A stretch of DNA of 64,000 nucleotides from Paludibacterium sp. B53371 (GCF_018802765.1 NZ_CP069163.1:1302001-1366000); one strand, 5' to 3'; counted from the stretch's first letter, positions 1-9,419 are shown. Notes: a model not told the origin generated them from the sequence alone. Numbers and translations: made by a program.

Positions 1-1
1 G

Positions 2-745
2 GCCCGAGCGGCCGGCGAGACGCTGAAGAATCCGTTCTCGCTGACCCCGGAGACACCGGAGCCGCTGGAAACCCTGCCCTGCATCGTGGTGGTGGTGGAT
101 GAGTTTGCTGACCTGATGATGGTGGCCGGCAAGAAAATCGAGGAACTGATCGCGCGTCTGGCGCAGAAGGCGCGCGCGGCCGGCATTCACCTGATTCTGG
201 CCACCCAGCGGCCTTCGGTGGATGTGATTACCGGTCTGATTAAAGCCAACATTCCGACACGGATTGCCTTTCAGGTCTCCAGCAAGGTCGACAGTCGTAC
301 CATCCTGGACCAGATGGGCGCCGAGGCGCTGCTGGGACAGGGCGACATGCTGTTCCTGCCGCCGGGCAGTGGCTATCCGCAGCGTATCCACGGTGCCTTT
401 GTCACCGATGATGAAGTGCATGCGGTGGTGGAAACGCTCAAGTCATTCGGCGAGCCGGATTATGTCGAGGGTTTGCTGACCGGCGAGGCAGAGCTGGAAG
501 AGAGCAATGCCGCCGGCGGCGACCGCCAGGCCGCGGCCGAGAGCGATCCGCTTTATGACGAGGCGGTGGAGATCGTGCTGCGTACCCGCAAGGCTTCGAT
601 TTCCTCGGTGCAGCGACACCTGCGTATCGGCTACAACCGGGCGGCCAGACTGATTGAAGAAATGGAAGCGGCGGGGCTGGTGAGCGCCATGGAGAGCAAT
701 GGCAACCGCACGGTGCTGGTGCCCGATCGGTCAAATGGAGGTTGA
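2..745 (+). CDS. ftsK: DNA translocase FtsK, C-terminal part (5' truncated by window edge)
   Basis: C-terminal ~247 residues of the septal DNA pump that clears chromosome termini and activates XerCD at dif. The open frame enters from the left edge. The Walker B segment [12 protein letters not shown] lies near visible residue 27, followed by the conserved [21 protein letters not shown] and [18 protein letters not shown] stretches of the RecA-like motor. The last ~65 residues form the winged-helix gamma domain ([11 protein letters not shown] to NRTVLVP) that reads KOPS sequences. The N-terminal membrane part and Walker A lie outside the window. A Shine-Dalgarno for the next gene (GGAGGT at 737-742) overlaps the stop region, so the two genes are probably cotranscribed. 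Identification is certain; only the 5' end is missing. Confidence 0.97.
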   Translation, partial: ARAAGETLKNPFSLTPETPEPLETLPCIVVVVDEFADLMMVAGKKIEELIARLAQKARAAGIHLILATQRPSVDVITGLIKANIPTRIAFQVSSKVDSRTILDQMGAEALLGQGDMLFLPPGSGYPQRIHGAFVTDDEVHAVVETLKSFGEPDYVEGLLTGEAELEESNAAGGDRQAAAESDPLYDEAVEIVLRTRKASISSVQRHLRIGYNRAARLIEEMEAAGLVSAMESNGNRTVLVPDRSNGG

Positions 746-748
746 AAC

Positions 749-1069
749 ATGCCGCAACTGGACGCACTGCTGAAAATGGTCGATGGCCCGCGAGACAACG
801 CACTGCTGCGTTTTGCCATCGGAGGGGAGTGTCTGAAGCTCGGCCAGCTGGGCGAAGCCGAAACCCATTTGCGTCAGGCGCTGGTCTGGCAGCCGGATTA
901 CACCGCCGCCTGGAAGCTGTTGGGCAAGGTGCTGGTTGCCGCCGGTCAGCCTGCTGCTGCGGTCGATGCTTATCAGCAGGGTATTGCGGTGGCCGTTGCG
1001 CATGGGGATGTGCAGGCGCAGAAAGAAATGACCGTCTTTCTGCGCCGCTTGCAGCGCGAGGCCAGCTAG
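749..1069 (+). CDS. Small tetratricopeptide-repeat protein
   Basis: A 106-residue soluble protein made almost wholly of TPR-type helical pairs. The unit LGQLGEAETHLRQALVWQPD is a textbook TPR, followed by AAWKLLGKVLVAAGQPAAAVDAYQQGI. There is no signal peptide. TPRs mediate protein-protein contacts, but no partner can be named. The start ATG at 749 follows GGAGGT at the right spacing and lies 3 bp after ftsK, suggesting coexpression. Similar short TPR proteins occur next to unrelated core genes in Neisseriales, so an FtsK-linked role is only suggested by position. It converges on the GNAT gene with a 6-bp gap. Confidence 0.85.
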   Translation: MPQLDALLKMVDGPRDNALLRFAIGGECLKLGQLGEAETHLRQALVWQPDYTAAWKLLGKVLVAAGQPAAAVDAYQQGIAVAVAHGDVQAQKEMTVFLRRLQREAS

Positions 1070-1075
1070 ACGGAC

Positions 1076-1519
1076 TTAACCCGCGGAGCCGGCCAGTCGC
1101 TGATAGACCTGCTGATCCAGCCGTTCCATCAGGCGTTCCGGTTTGGACAGCGGGGTAAAGCCGAAGCCGGCATACAGTCCGTGTGCGTCGGCCGTGGCCA
1201 GCATGAAGCGGCGCAGATTCTGCAGCTCGGGGTGCGCCAGAATGAACTGCATCAGCGCCTTGCTGATGCCCTGGCCGCGCCGTGCTTCGATCACAAAGAC
1301 GTCCGACAGGTAGCCGAAGGTGGCGTAGTCAGTGATGACGCGGGCAAAAGCGACTTGTTCGCCCTGTTCGTCATAGCCGCCGATACACAGCGAGCCCTGC
1401 AGCGACCGTTCGAAGACGGCGCGCGGCAAGCCACGTGCCCAGTAGGATTGCTGGCTGAGATAAGCAAAGACCCGCTCGCGATCGAGACGGGTCGGATCAG
1501 TATCGAAAGTCACGGACAT
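1076..1519 (-). CDS. GNAT family N-acetyltransferase
   Basis: 147-residue acetyl-CoA-dependent acetyltransferase of the GNAT fold. Motif A is seen as YLSDVFVIEARRGQGISKAL, with the pyrophosphate-binding RRGQGIS at residues 80-86 (R/QxxGxG/A). The C-terminal AHGLYAGFGFTPL is the usual motif B ending (xxLYxxxGF). The substrate is unknown; family members of this size acetylate small amines or protein N-termini. It lies 37 bp downstream of dbpA on the same strand and may share its transcript. It converges on the TPR gene with almost no spacer. Confidence 0.88.
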   Translation of the reverse strand: MSVTFDTDPTRLDRERVFAYLSQQSYWARGLPRAVFERSLQGSLCIGGYDEQGEQVAFARVITDYATFGYLSDVFVIEARRGQGISKALMQFILAHPELQNLRRFMLATADAHGLYAGFGFTPLSKPERLMERLDQQVYQRLAGSAG

Positions 1520-1556
1520 GATGAGCCTCCACTCGGTAGCTCATCAGCATAACGCA

Positions 1557-2936
1557 TTACAGCAGGCGCATCTTGCTGGTTTTGCCCTTGATCTTGCACT
1601 GGCTGAGGCGGTTGAAGTGTTTTTCCGCCACGTCTCGTCGCAGGGCGACAAAGCTGGCGAATTCGCCGATCTGGATTTTGCCGATGTCGGCGCCGTCCAG
1701 TCCGCCATCTCCGGTCAGCGCACCGAGAATGTCGCCCGGCCGAATCTTTTCTTTCTTGCCCGCCGCAATGCAGACCGTCACCATCGGCGCCACCAGCCGA
1801 CCGGCACCCTGCGTGACCAGTTCGGCACAGTCGTGCCAGCTGATCGGCGCCTGCTGATAGCGGGCGATTTCTTCCACCCAGCGTTGATCGGCCGGTGCCG
1901 CCAGCGACAGCGCCATGCCTTTCTCGTCTCCGCGACCGGTGCGGCCGATGCGGTGGATGTGCACTTCGGCGTCCCGGGCCACGTCGACATTGATGACCAT
2001 GTCCAGCGAGGGAATGTCCAGACCGCGTGCCGCCACGTCGGTGGCGACCAGTACCGAAGCGCTGCGGTTGACGAAGCGCAGCAGGATTTCATCGCGTTCG
2101 CGCTGTTCCAGCTCACCGTACAGTGCCAGTGCCGAGAAACCCTTGGCGCTCAGTTGGTCGGCCAGCTCGCGGCAATGAATCTTGGTGTTGCAGAAAGCCA
2201 GGGTCGAGGTCGGGCGGAAGTGCAGCAGCGCCTGCGCCACCATGTCGTTGCGGTTTTCCGCCGTCACTTTGTAGAAGCGCTGCTCAATTTTGTCGGTCTG
2301 GTGCAGGGATTCGACCTTGACCTCCAGCGGCATGCGCAGGAAGGGGGCCGACAGCTTGCGGATATTGTCCGGGTAGGTGGCGGAGAACAGCAGGGTCTGA
2401 CGCTTTTTCGGGCAGGCACTGATGATGCCGGCGATATCGTCGAAGAAGCCCATGTCGACCATGCGGTCGGCCTCGTCCAGCACCAGGGTGTGTACGGTGG
2501 ACAGGTCGATGGTGCCGCGGCCCAGGTGGTCACGCAGACGCCCCGGCGTGCCGACGATGATGTGCGCGCCATGCTCGAGCGAGCCGATCTGCGGCCCCAT
2601 CGGGCTGCCGCCGCACAGGGTCAGCACCTTGATGTTGTCGATGTGGCGGGCCAGACGGCGCAGCTCCTTGGCCACCTGCTCGGCCAGTTCGCGGGTCGGA
2701 CACAGCACCAGCCCCTGAATGGCAAACCAGCGTGGATTGAGTTTTTCCATCAGCGGAATGCCGAATGCGGCCGTCTTGCCGCTGCCGGTCTTGGCCTGGG
2801 CGATCAGGTCGCGGTTATCCAGCGTCCCGGGCAGGCTTTCGGCCTGGATCGGGGTCATGGTCTGGTAGCCGAGGCTGGCCAGATTGTCGAGCATGGCCGC
2901 GGAAAGGGGGAGGGAGGAAAAAGCTGTTTTATTCAC
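1557..2936 (-). CDS. dbpA: ATP-dependent RNA helicase DbpA
   Basis: 459-residue DEAD-box helicase. The Q motif MTPIQ is at 27-31, Walker A AKTGSGKT at 48-55, PTRELAEQ at ~80, DEAD at 154-157, SAT at 185-187, and HRIGRTGR at 328-335. The remaining ~75 residues (from about 385) match the DbpA-type RNA-binding domain (KIRPGDILGALTGDGGLDGADIGKI), which binds hairpin 92 of 23S rRNA. This points to late 50S ribosome assembly rather than a generic RhlE/CsdA helicase. Length fits DbpA (~457-460 aa). All helicase motifs are intact. The start at 2936 is the first Met before FSSLPLS. Confidence 0.96.
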   Translation of the reverse strand: MNKTAFSSLPLSAAMLDNLASLGYQTMTPIQAESLPGTLDNRDLIAQAKTGSGKTAAFGIPLMEKLNPRWFAIQGLVLCPTRELAEQVAKELRRLARHIDNIKVLTLCGGSPMGPQIGSLEHGAHIIVGTPGRLRDHLGRGTIDLSTVHTLVLDEADRMVDMGFFDDIAGIISACPKKRQTLLFSATYPDNIRKLSAPFLRMPLEVKVESLHQTDKIEQRFYKVTAENRNDMVAQALLHFRPTSTLAFCNTKIHCRELADQLSAKGFSALALYGELEQRERDEILLRFVNRSASVLVATDVAARGLDIPSLDMVINVDVARDAEVHIHRIGRTGRGDEKGMALSLAAPADQRWVEEIARYQQAPISWHDCAELVTQGAGRLVAPMVTVCIAAGKKEKIRPGDILGALTGDGGLDGADIGKIQIGEFASFVALRRDVAEKHFNRLSQCKIKGKTSKMRLL

Positions 2937-3010
2937 AATGGTTTAGCCGGTATTTCACTGGGCGCACAGTGTAGCACGAAGCCGGCCCGGCCGTGCGCCC
3001 GAATCCTGCG

Positions 3011-4393
3011 CTAACGCCAGTCCCAGTGCTGGCTGATGCCCTCATCCATTCGGGGCGGGTAGAGTTGCAGCGTGCCGCCGGCCTCGGCCGTCAGGCGATC
3101 GTCAGGGGCGGCCTGGCTGCTCAGTACGGCGTCCTGCCAATACCAGCGGTGTCTTGGGTTGGTGGCCTGGCAGTGGCGCAGCAGCAGCATGCCGCCGCTG
3201 GCTGCCGGCGTGCCGACCAGGCAGTGCTGGTGCCGGGCGGCATTTTCCAGTCGGCCATCCTGATGCAGCACCCAGCGCTGATTCGGCGCATCACCTTCAC
3301 AACGTGTCAGCGCCAGCGGGCGCCGGCTTGTCTGCGCCGTCAGGCACAGGTTATGGCTGTGGCGCAGCACCAGTTGACGGCCCGGGCCGGGGTCGTGTGC
3401 CGGGGACATGGCCTCGGCCCGGTGCAGGCCGGGCGGCTGCGCCGGTTGAACCTGCAGCGTCATCTGCACCTGTTGAGTCAGGCCTTCTGCACTTTGCACC
3501 CAGAGCGTCAGTATTGCCTTGCCATGAAAATCTTGCGGCAGGATGGTGAAGTCGTGACGATGACCGGACGGCTGCTGCAAAGTCTTGAGTGTCAATGCCC
3601 GGCCGCTGGCGTCCTGCCATTGCCAGCGCAGCAGCCGGGCCCCCGGACGCAGATAGCCGCGTACATGACCCACGCCATGCTGATCGATGGTGAGATGCAG
3701 GGCGCTCAGTCGCAGGATCGGATCGGCCTGGGCGCTCAGGTTGACCGGCGGGTAGAGATGGTTGATCTGCAGGATGTCGCGCTCACTCAGGGCCGGGGCG
3801 TCGCGAATCTGGCGATCTTCGAAGCCCAGTGCATGCTGCAGTTCGTGCGAGGCCGTGGTGGTGGTTTCGCAGCGATCAGCGATCTGCAGGCGCTGGGCAC
3901 CACCGATGCGTCCGAGGTAGGAGGTGCCGCAGATCCTGCCGTTGTAGGGGGCGCTGACGATCTGCACATAGTCACGCTCGCTCTGGCGTTCGCGGAAGCG
4001 GACATGGGTTTTGCGCTCGATGTCCTGCATCGCCGCCAGCATGGCGCGTCGGGCTCCTGGCGTGACCTGGCCGAACTGATAGACCACCACATTGAGCGGC
4101 CAGGTGGTGCTGCCCGGCCCCAGGGGGATCTGGCGTCTGGGGCGCGCGCGCTGCTGAGTCTCCTGGTGCTGCTGCCAGGGGCTGACTTGCAGGGTAGGGA
4201 TGCCCTGTTGCCGGATGTGATCGGCAGGGCCCAGCACCAGATCGCCGTAAAGGGCCAGCCCGCCGTCCACGCAATAGCGCAGTCGTGCGCCGCTATCGTG
4301 CACGATGGTCTCGGCCGGTTGCGGGCAGGGGGCAGGGGGCAGGGCAGCCGCCGGTAAAGAAACAGACAACAGCAAGGGCAGGGAACGAAGCAT
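3011..4393 (-). CDS. Secreted astacin-like (M12A) protein with ricin-type lectin C-terminus; protease core incomplete
   Basis: 460 residues from ATG 4393, chosen because AGGAG sits 5 nt upstream and the N-terminus is a signal peptide (MLRSLPLLLSVSLPAAA); an earlier in-frame Met would bury it. Residues ~95-215 follow the astacin pattern: TWPLNVVVYQF, IERKTHVRF, DYVQIV, GTSYLGRIGG, C...SHELQHALGFED. HExxH is H183-E184-H187. The third metzincin ligand position (GxxH) holds Asp193. The ~60-residue segment that normally carries the third-His neighbourhood and Met-turn (SxMHY) is absent: GFEDRQIRD runs straight into LSERDILQINHLY, the usual astacin C-terminus. Residues ~330-460 carry ricin-B repeats (NQRWVL, HRWYWQ, SQHWDW). 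Either a variant zinc protease or a dead protease used as a lectin. Confidence 0.8.
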   Translation of the reverse strand: MLRSLPLLLSVSLPAAALPPAPCPQPAETIVHDSGARLRYCVDGGLALYGDLVLGPADHIRQQGIPTLQVSPWQQHQETQQRARPRRQIPLGPGSTTWPLNVVVYQFGQVTPGARRAMLAAMQDIERKTHVRFRERQSERDYVQIVSAPYNGRICGTSYLGRIGGAQRLQIADRCETTTTASHELQHALGFEDRQIRDAPALSERDILQINHLYPPVNLSAQADPILRLSALHLTIDQHGVGHVRGYLRPGARLLRWQWQDASGRALTLKTLQQPSGHRHDFTILPQDFHGKAILTLWVQSAEGLTQQVQMTLQVQPAQPPGLHRAEAMSPAHDPGPGRQLVLRHSHNLCLTAQTSRRPLALTRCEGDAPNQRWVLHQDGRLENAARHQHCLVGTPAASGGMLLLRHCQATNPRHRWYWQDAVLSSQAAPDDRLTAEAGGTLQLYPPRMDEGISQHWDWR

Positions 4394-4500
4394 GGGCACT
4401 CCTGACATGATGCGGTGGAAAGGAGCGCGTCTTTTAACTGATATTTCCCAGGCTGAACCGGGGGCAGAGCGAAGACTGACCGTGATATGGGACAAGGCTG

Positions 4501-4530
4501 AAAGAAAAACGGCGGGCCAGCCGGCCCGCC
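4501..4530 (-). terminator. Rho-independent terminator of prpBCD
   Basis: Perfect 8-bp stem GGCGGGCC / GGCCCGCC (4511-4518 with 4523-4530) and a 4-nt loop, 10 nt after the prpD stop. On the minus strand it is followed by a U-rich run (GTTTTTCTTT, 4510-4501). The polarity fits the end of the prp operon. Confidence 0.9.
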
Positions 4531-4540
4531 GCACGGAGGG

Positions 4541-5992
4541 TCAGATCACCCAGAGATCGCTGAAACGATTGACCGGCGTGGCCAGCAGACGCGCCTGGTC
4601 GTTGCACAGCTCGAAGATGGCCTTCTGCTGCTTCTCGGGGAAGCGGCGAGCCAGGTTGGTGCGGAACTTGGCTTCCAGCAGCGGGATGCCATCCTGGCGG
4701 CGACGCTGGTGGCCGATCGGATATTCGCAAACCACCTCGGGCAGGACGGTGCCGTCATTGAGCTCTACGGTCAGCGCGTTGGCGATGCTGCGCTTGTCCG
4801 GGTCATGGTAGTCACGGGTGAACTGGGCATCTTCCACGCAGACGATCTTGGCGCGCAGCGCATCGATGCGCGCATCGCCGGCCACGCTGTCTTCATAATC
4901 GGCGGCGGTCAGGCGGCCAAACAGCAGGGGCACGGCCACCATGTACTGGATGCAGTGATCACGGTCGGCCGGGTTGGCCAGCGGGCCCTGCTTGTCGATG
5001 ATGCGGATGCAGGCTTCATGGGTGCGGATGGTGATCTTGCGGATGTCTTCGGCCTGCTTGCCCATCTCCTGCAACTGCCTGTGCAGGGTCATGGCGCACT
5101 CGACGGCGGTCTGGCTGTGGAACTCGGCCGGGAAGGAAATCTTGAACAGCACCTTTTCCATCACGTAGCTGCCATAGGGGCGCTGGAAGGCGAAGGGCTT
5201 GCCCTTGAACAGGACGTCGTAGAAGCCCCAGGTCGGTGCGCTCAGCACGCCCGGGATGCCCATTTCGCCCTTGAGGGTGAACAGCGCCAGACGCACGGCG
5301 CGGCTGGTGGCGTCGCCGGCGGCCCAGGATTTGCGCGAACCGGTATTCGGCGCGTGGCGATAGGTGCGCAGGCTTTGGCCGTCGACGAATGCCTGCGAGA
5401 CGGCATCGGCGATTTCGTTCTCCGTGGCGCCCATCAGTTTGGCGCAGACAGCGGCCGATGCCACTTTGACCAGCACCACGTGATCCAGTCCGACCTTGTT
5501 GAATGAGTTCTCCAGCGCCAGGCAACCCTGGATTTCGTGTGCCTTGATCATGGCTTCGAGCACATCGCGCATGGTCAGCGGGGTATCACCGCGTGCTACG
5601 CGTTCACGGCTGATCCAGTCGGCCGTGGCCAGAATGCCGCCCAGGTTGTCGGAAGGGTGGCCCCATTCGGCCGCCAGCCAGGTGTCGTTGAAATCCAGCC
5701 AGCGGATCATGGCGCCGATATTGAAGGCGGCCTGTACCGGGTCGAGCTGGAAAGAGGTGCCGGGAACGCGGGCACCGTTCGGGACCACGGTGCCGGGGAC
5801 GATCGGCCCCATCAGCTTGGTGCAGGCCGGGTAGGACAATGCCTCCAGGCCGCAGCCGAGGGTGTCCATCAGGCACAGGCGCGCGGTGTTCCAGGCTTCT
5901 GCCGAATCGATGTGGCCATGGGCCACGTAGCGGGCGATGTCTTTGAGCACCGTATCGTGTTCGGGGCGGATGTTCGAAATATGTGCGGACAT
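4541..5992 (-). CDS. prpD: 2-methylcitrate dehydratase
   Basis: 483-residue MmgE/PrpD-family enzyme that dehydrates 2-methylcitrate to 2-methyl-cis-aconitate in propionate catabolism. Recognisable PrpD stretches include [51 protein letters not shown] and [22 protein letters not shown] at 5992 ([13 protein letters not shown]) has an upstream AGGAAA on the minus strand and gives the family's usual length. An open extension of ~88 residues upstream overlaps prpC and is rejected. It lies 13 bp after prpC, third gene of the operon. This is the PrpD-type rather than the AcnD/PrpF solution. The gene is followed by a strong terminator. Confidence 0.97.
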   Translation of the reverse strand: MSAHISNIRPEHDTVLKDIARYVAHGHIDSAEAWNTARLCLMDTLGCGLEALSYPACTKLMGPIVPGTVVPNGARVPGTSFQLDPVQAAFNIGAMIRWLDFNDTWLAAEWGHPSDNLGGILATADWISRERVARGDTPLTMRDVLEAMIKAHEIQGCLALENSFNKVGLDHVVLVKVASAAVCAKLMGATENEIADAVSQAFVDGQSLRTYRHAPNTGSRKSWAAGDATSRAVRLALFTLKGEMGIPGVLSAPTWGFYDVLFKGKPFAFQRPYGSYVMEKVLFKISFPAEFHSQTAVECAMTLHRQLQEMGKQAEDIRKITIRTHEACIRIIDKQGPLANPADRDHCIQYMVAVPLLFGRLTAADYEDSVAGDARIDALRAKIVCVEDAQFTRDYHDPDKRSIANALTVELNDGTVLPEVVCEYPIGHQRRRQDGIPLLEAKFRTNLARRFPEKQQKAIFELCNDQARLLATPVNRFSDLWVI

Positions 5993-6005
5993 GAGGTTTC
6001 CTCGG

Positions 6006-7154
6006 TTAACGATCCTTGAGCGGAATGAAGGTCTGTTCTTCCGGCCCGGTGTAGTTGGCGGACGGGCGGATGATCTTGCCGTCCTGGCGCTGTTCGATGA
6101 CGTGGGCACTCCAGCCGCTGGTGCGCGAGATGACAAACAGCGGCGTGAACATGGCGGTCGGCACGCCCATCTGGTGGTAGCTGACGGCGGAGAACCAGTC
6201 GAGATTGGGGAACATGTGCTTGGCATCCCACATGACTTGCTCGATGCGGGCGGCAATGTCGAACAGCAGGTGGTTGCCGCTTTGTTGCGACAGATCCTGC
6301 GCCACGCGCTTGATCACCTGGTTGCGCGGATCCGATTCGGTGTAGACCGGATGACCGAAACCGATGATGACTTCCTTGTTGGCGATGCGGCGCAGGATGT
6401 CGGCCTCGGCCTCCTCGGCGCTGGCGTAGCGGCTCTGGATCTCGTAGGCCACCTCGTTGGCCCCGCCGTGCTTCGGGCCGCGCAGCGCACCGATGGCGCC
6501 GGTGATGGCCGAATACATGTCCGAGCCGGTGCCGGCAATCACGCGGGCGGTGAAGGTCGAGGCGTTGAACTCATGCTCGGCATACAGATTGAGCGAGGTG
6601 TGCATGGCGCGGACATGCTCGGCGCTCGGCGTCTTGCCATGCAGCAGATGCAGGAAGTGCCCGCCGATACTGTCATCGTCGGTTTCCGTCTCGATGCGGC
6701 GACCGTTGTGGCTGAAGTGATACCAGTAGAGCAGGATCGACCCCAGGCTGGCCATCAGGCGGTCGGCGATCTCACGGGCGCCGGCGGTGTTGTGGTCGTC
6801 CTTTTCCGGCAGCAGGCAGCCCAGTGCCGAGACCCCGGTGCGCATCACGTCCATCGGATGGGTGGCCGCCGGCAGCAGCTCCAGTACGCTGCGTACATTG
6901 GCCGGCAGACCGCGCAGTCCCTTGAGCCGGTTCTTGTAGGCGCTCAGGGCGGTGCGGGTCGGCAGGCTGCCATGCACCAGCAGATAGGCCACCTCTTCAA
7001 ACTCGCACTGGCCTGCCAGGTCGAGAATGTCGTAACCGCGGTAATGCAGATCATTGCCGCTGCGACCGACCGTGCACAGCGCGGTATTGCCGGCGGCGAC
7101 GCCGGAGAGCGCGACAGATTTCTTCGGCTTTCCTGTCAGAACGGTTTCTTGCAT
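6006..7154 (-). CDS. prpC: 2-methylcitrate synthase
   Basis: 382-residue citrate-synthase-fold enzyme condensing propionyl-CoA with oxaloacetate. Family landmarks: [13 protein letters not shown] near residue 35, the His-containing [18 protein letters not shown], the GGANE loop (GPKHGGANE), and the catalytic-Asp region [25 protein letters not shown]. Context with prpB and prpD identifies it as PrpC rather than GltA; the length (~380) also fits PrpC. It is separated from prpB by 32 bp and from prpD by 13 bp. Confidence 0.97.
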   Translation of the reverse strand: MQETVLTGKPKKSVALSGVAAGNTALCTVGRSGNDLHYRGYDILDLAGQCEFEEVAYLLVHGSLPTRTALSAYKNRLKGLRGLPANVRSVLELLPAATHPMDVMRTGVSALGCLLPEKDDHNTAGAREIADRLMASLGSILLYWYHFSHNGRRIETETDDDSIGGHFLHLLHGKTPSAEHVRAMHTSLNLYAEHEFNASTFTARVIAGTGSDMYSAITGAIGALRGPKHGGANEVAYEIQSRYASAEEAEADILRRIANKEVIIGFGHPVYTESDPRNQVIKRVAQDLSQQSGNHLLFDIAARIEQVMWDAKHMFPNLDWFSAVSYHQMGVPTAMFTPLFVISRTSGWSAHVIEQRQDGKIIRPSANYTGPEEQTFIPLKDR

Positions 7155-7186
7155 CAGTTTCTCCTTGGTGTGTGCGGGCAGCGCGC

Positions 7187-8068
7187 TTATTTGTTCTGGT
7201 TTTGCGCAAACAGTGCATCCAGTTTTTGTTCGTATTCGTGATAGCCCAGGTGCTGGTACAACTCGCTGCGGGTCTGCATCTTGTCGATGACCTGGCGCTG
7301 GCTGCCGTCGCGGCGGATCGTCTGGTAGACCTCGAGCGCGGCCTGGCTCATGGCCCGGAAGGCCGACAAGGGGTAGAGCACCAGACCGACGCCGGCATCA
7401 CGCAGCTGGGTGGTGTCGTAGAGCTCGGTGGCACCGAATTCGGTGATGTTGGCCAGGATCGGCACACGGCAGGCCTCGGCAAAGCGGCGGTACATCGACA
7501 GATCGGTCATGGCTTCGGGGAAGATCATGTCGGCCCCGGCAGCCACGCAGGCCTGGGCGCGTGCCAGCGCGGCATCCAGCCCCTCGACCGCCAGGGCGTC
7601 GGTGCGGGCCATGATGACGAAGCTGTCGTCCTGCCGCGCATCCACGGCCGCCTTGATGCGGTCGACCATCTCTTCCTGGCTGACGATGGCCTTGTTGGGA
7701 CGATGGCCACAGCGCTTCTGCTGCACCTGGTCTTCGATGTGCACGGCGGCGGCACCGGCCTTCTCCAGGCTGCGGATCGCCCGGGCAATATTGAAGGCGC
7801 CACCCCAGCCGGTATCGATGTCCACCAGCAGGGGCAGGCTGCTGGCATCGGTGATGCGCCGTACGTCGATCAGGACATCCTCCAGTGTGGTGATGCCGAG
7901 GTCGGGGATGCCGCACGAGCAGGCGGCCACGCCGCCGCCGGACAGATAGAGCGCCTTGAAGCCGCTGTGCTCGGCCAGGCGGGCCGCGTAGGCATTGACG
8001 GCGCCGACCACCTGCAGGGGGTGTTCTTGCTCGACCGCCTGACGAAAGCGTTGACCGGGTGTGTTCAT
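7187..8068 (-). CDS. prpB: Methylisocitrate lyase
   Basis: 293-residue PEP mutase/isocitrate lyase superfamily enzyme cleaving 2-methylisocitrate to pyruvate and succinate, the last step of the methylcitrate cycle. The signature loop is [10 protein letters not shown] (catalytic KRCGH), preceded by VHIEDQ. The metal-site segment DIDTGWGG is present near residue 85, as is the N-terminal [29 protein letters not shown]. First gene of prpBCD, start preceded by AGGGAG. It is divergent from rpoE with ~270 bp between. No PrpR-type regulator gene lies next to it, so the control gene must be elsewhere. Confidence 0.97.
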   Translation of the reverse strand: MNTPGQRFRQAVEQEHPLQVVGAVNAYAARLAEHSGFKALYLSGGGVAACSCGIPDLGITTLEDVLIDVRRITDASSLPLLVDIDTGWGGAFNIARAIRSLEKAGAAAVHIEDQVQQKRCGHRPNKAIVSQEEMVDRIKAAVDARQDDSFVIMARTDALAVEGLDAALARAQACVAAGADMIFPEAMTDLSMYRRFAEACRVPILANITEFGATELYDTTQLRDAGVGLVLYPLSAFRAMSQAALEVYQTIRRDGSQRQVIDKMQTRSELYQHLGYHEYEQKLDALFAQNQNK

Positions 8069-8140
8069 GAAGGCTCCCTGGCTGAGTGAATGGAGGTTGC
8101 TGATGCGGATCGTCGGTTTGTCCGACAGCTGGTTAGCTAA

Positions 8141-8169
8141 ATGTCATTCTAGCAAGTGCTTGGTATAAT
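8141..8169 (+). promoter_or_regulatory. Candidate sigma-70 promoter with extended -10 upstream of rpoE
   Basis: A perfect TATAAT (8164-8169) preceded by TG one base upstream (TGGTATAAT), and a 4/6 -35 (ATGTCA, 8141-8146) at 17 bp. It would give a basal transcript of the rpoE operon with a ~160-nt leader. Confidence 0.5.
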
Positions 8170-8243
8170 TGGAAGCCGACCATGGCCCATTCACCTTTAT
8201 GGGCAGCTCTGCTAAGGTTCGCTTTTTCCGATTTCGAATTTCG

Positions 8244-8271
8244 GGAACTCCCTTCGCGTGTAGTGGTCTAG
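8244..8271 (+). promoter_or_regulatory. Sigma-E type autoregulatory promoter of rpoE operon
   Basis: GGAACT at 8244-8249 and TCTA at 8267-8270 with 16-17 bp between match the RpoE/AlgU consensus (GGAACTT-N16-TCTRA), as in the known autoregulated rpoE/algU promoters. It lies ~65 bp upstream of the rpoE ATG. Confidence 0.75.
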
Positions 8272-8337
8272 TTACAAGCCCGCTACGCAAATTCAGAAAT
8301 ATAATTGGTTGGGCTATTCAGGGAGCATTAAAAACGA

Positions 8338-8937
8338 ATGAGTGATCGTGATATCGATCAACAGCTGGTAGCGCGTGCTCAAAAAGGGGAGAAGAGAGCC
8401 TTTGATCTGCTGGTTGCGAAATATCAACGGCGCCTGGCGCGTCTTTTGTCACGATTTCTGCGCGACAGCGCGGATATCGAAGATGTGACCCAGGAGGCCT
8501 TTGTCAAGGCGTATCGTTCTCTGTCTGCCTTTCGCGGCGAGAGCGCGTTCTACACCTGGCTGTATCGCATCGGCATCAATACGGCGAAGAATTTTCTCAG
8601 CGCCAGCTCTCGGCGCCCGGTTGTGCACGCCGACTTCGAAGATGAAGACGGTGAAAGCTTTGATCTGGCCTCGCAACTGCCGGATCTGAACACGCCCGAA
8701 TCGGCGTTGATGAACAAGCAGATCCTCACCACCGTCAATGAGGCGGTAGAGCGTCTGCCGGAAGAGTTGCGCACCGCCATTTCGCTGCGCGAAATGGACG
8801 GCTTGTCGTACGAAGAAATTGCCAAGGTGATGGACTGTCCGATCGGGACCGTGCGTTCGCGGATTTTCCGTGCGCGCGAGGCGATTGCGACCGAGTTGCG
8901 GCCCCTCCTGGACACGGCCAAAAACAAAAGGTGGTAG
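8338..8937 (+). CDS. rpoE: RNA polymerase sigma factor RpoE/AlgU (envelope stress)
   Basis: 199-residue ECF sigma factor. Region 2 spans roughly residues 20-90 (FDLLVAKYQRRL, DVTQEAFVKAYRSLSAFRGESAFYTWLYRIGINTAKN); region 4 is near 140-190 (LPEELRTAISLREMDGLSYEEIAKVMDCPIGTVRSRIFRAREAI). The sequence is very close to E. coli RpoE and Pseudomonas AlgU. It is followed directly by rseA, rseB and a DegP-type protease, the classical sigma-E cluster. A sigma-E-like promoter at 8244-8271 argues for positive autoregulation. It directs genes for outer-membrane and periplasmic protein folding stress. Confidence 0.98.
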   Translation: MSDRDIDQQLVARAQKGEKRAFDLLVAKYQRRLARLLSRFLRDSADIEDVTQEAFVKAYRSLSAFRGESAFYTWLYRIGINTAKNFLSASSRRPVVHADFEDEDGESFDLASQLPDLNTPESALMNKQILTTVNEAVERLPEELRTAISLREMDGLSYEEIAKVMDCPIGTVRSRIFRAREAIATELRPLLDTAKNKRW

Positions 8938-8939
8938 AA

Positions 8940-9419
8940 ATGAAACAGAGAGTTTCCGAACTGATGGATAGCGAGCTGGACGACAGTAGCGCCGCTCATG
9001 TGATGACCGCCATCGAGGCTGATGCCTCCCTGAAGCAGGCCTGGAATGACTATCACCTGATCGGCGATGCCATGCGTGCCAATGCACAGGTTGCCTTTGA
9101 CGTGCGAGATGCCGTCAGCGAGCGCCTGAAGGCCGAGCCGACCGTGCTGGCCCCGCGTCGCTGGTACCGGCCGACGCGCACGCGCATGGCCGGGGCGGCT
9201 GCACTGGCCGCCAGTGTCAGCTTCGCCGCGGTGGTGGGCTGGCAGCAGCTTTCCTCGTCCCAGCATGCGGCCGTGATGGTCAGCAGCCAGGTGCAGAAAC
9301 CCCTGGCCCTGCAGCCGGTGGCCGGCAGCAATGCCGATGCCTACTTCCTGGCCCATCAGGAACTGACCGCGGATCAGGGGCTGGTGCGTGTGTCTTACAG
9401 TCAGGGGGCAGCGCACTGA
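8940..9419 (+). CDS. rseA: Anti-sigma-E factor RseA/MucA
   Basis: 159-residue inner-membrane protein that holds RpoE inactive. The N-terminus MKQRVSELMDSELDD matches the RseA sigma-binding region, with DYHLIGDAMR near residue 42. A single transmembrane helix (RMAGAAALAASVSFAAVVGWQQL) sits at about residues 82-104; the C-terminal part is periplasmic. ATG 8940 is preferred to the in-frame GTG at 8931, since AAGGTGG lies ~6 nt before it and it starts like known RseA proteins. It begins 2 bp after the rpoE stop and its stop overlaps the rseB start. Confidence 0.93.
   Translation: MKQRVSELMDSELDDSSAAHVMTAIEADASLKQAWNDYHLIGDAMRANAQVAFDVRDAVSERLKAEPTVLAPRRWYRPTRTRMAGAAALAASVSFAAVVGWQQLSSSQHAAVMVSSQVQKPLALQPVAGSNADAYFLAHQELTADQGLVRVSYSQGAAH

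Noticed and set aside
5993-6256. N-terminal extension of PrpD by 88 residues
   Set aside because: It overlaps prpC and lacks a start signal; the ATG at 5992 has a ribosome binding site and fits family length.
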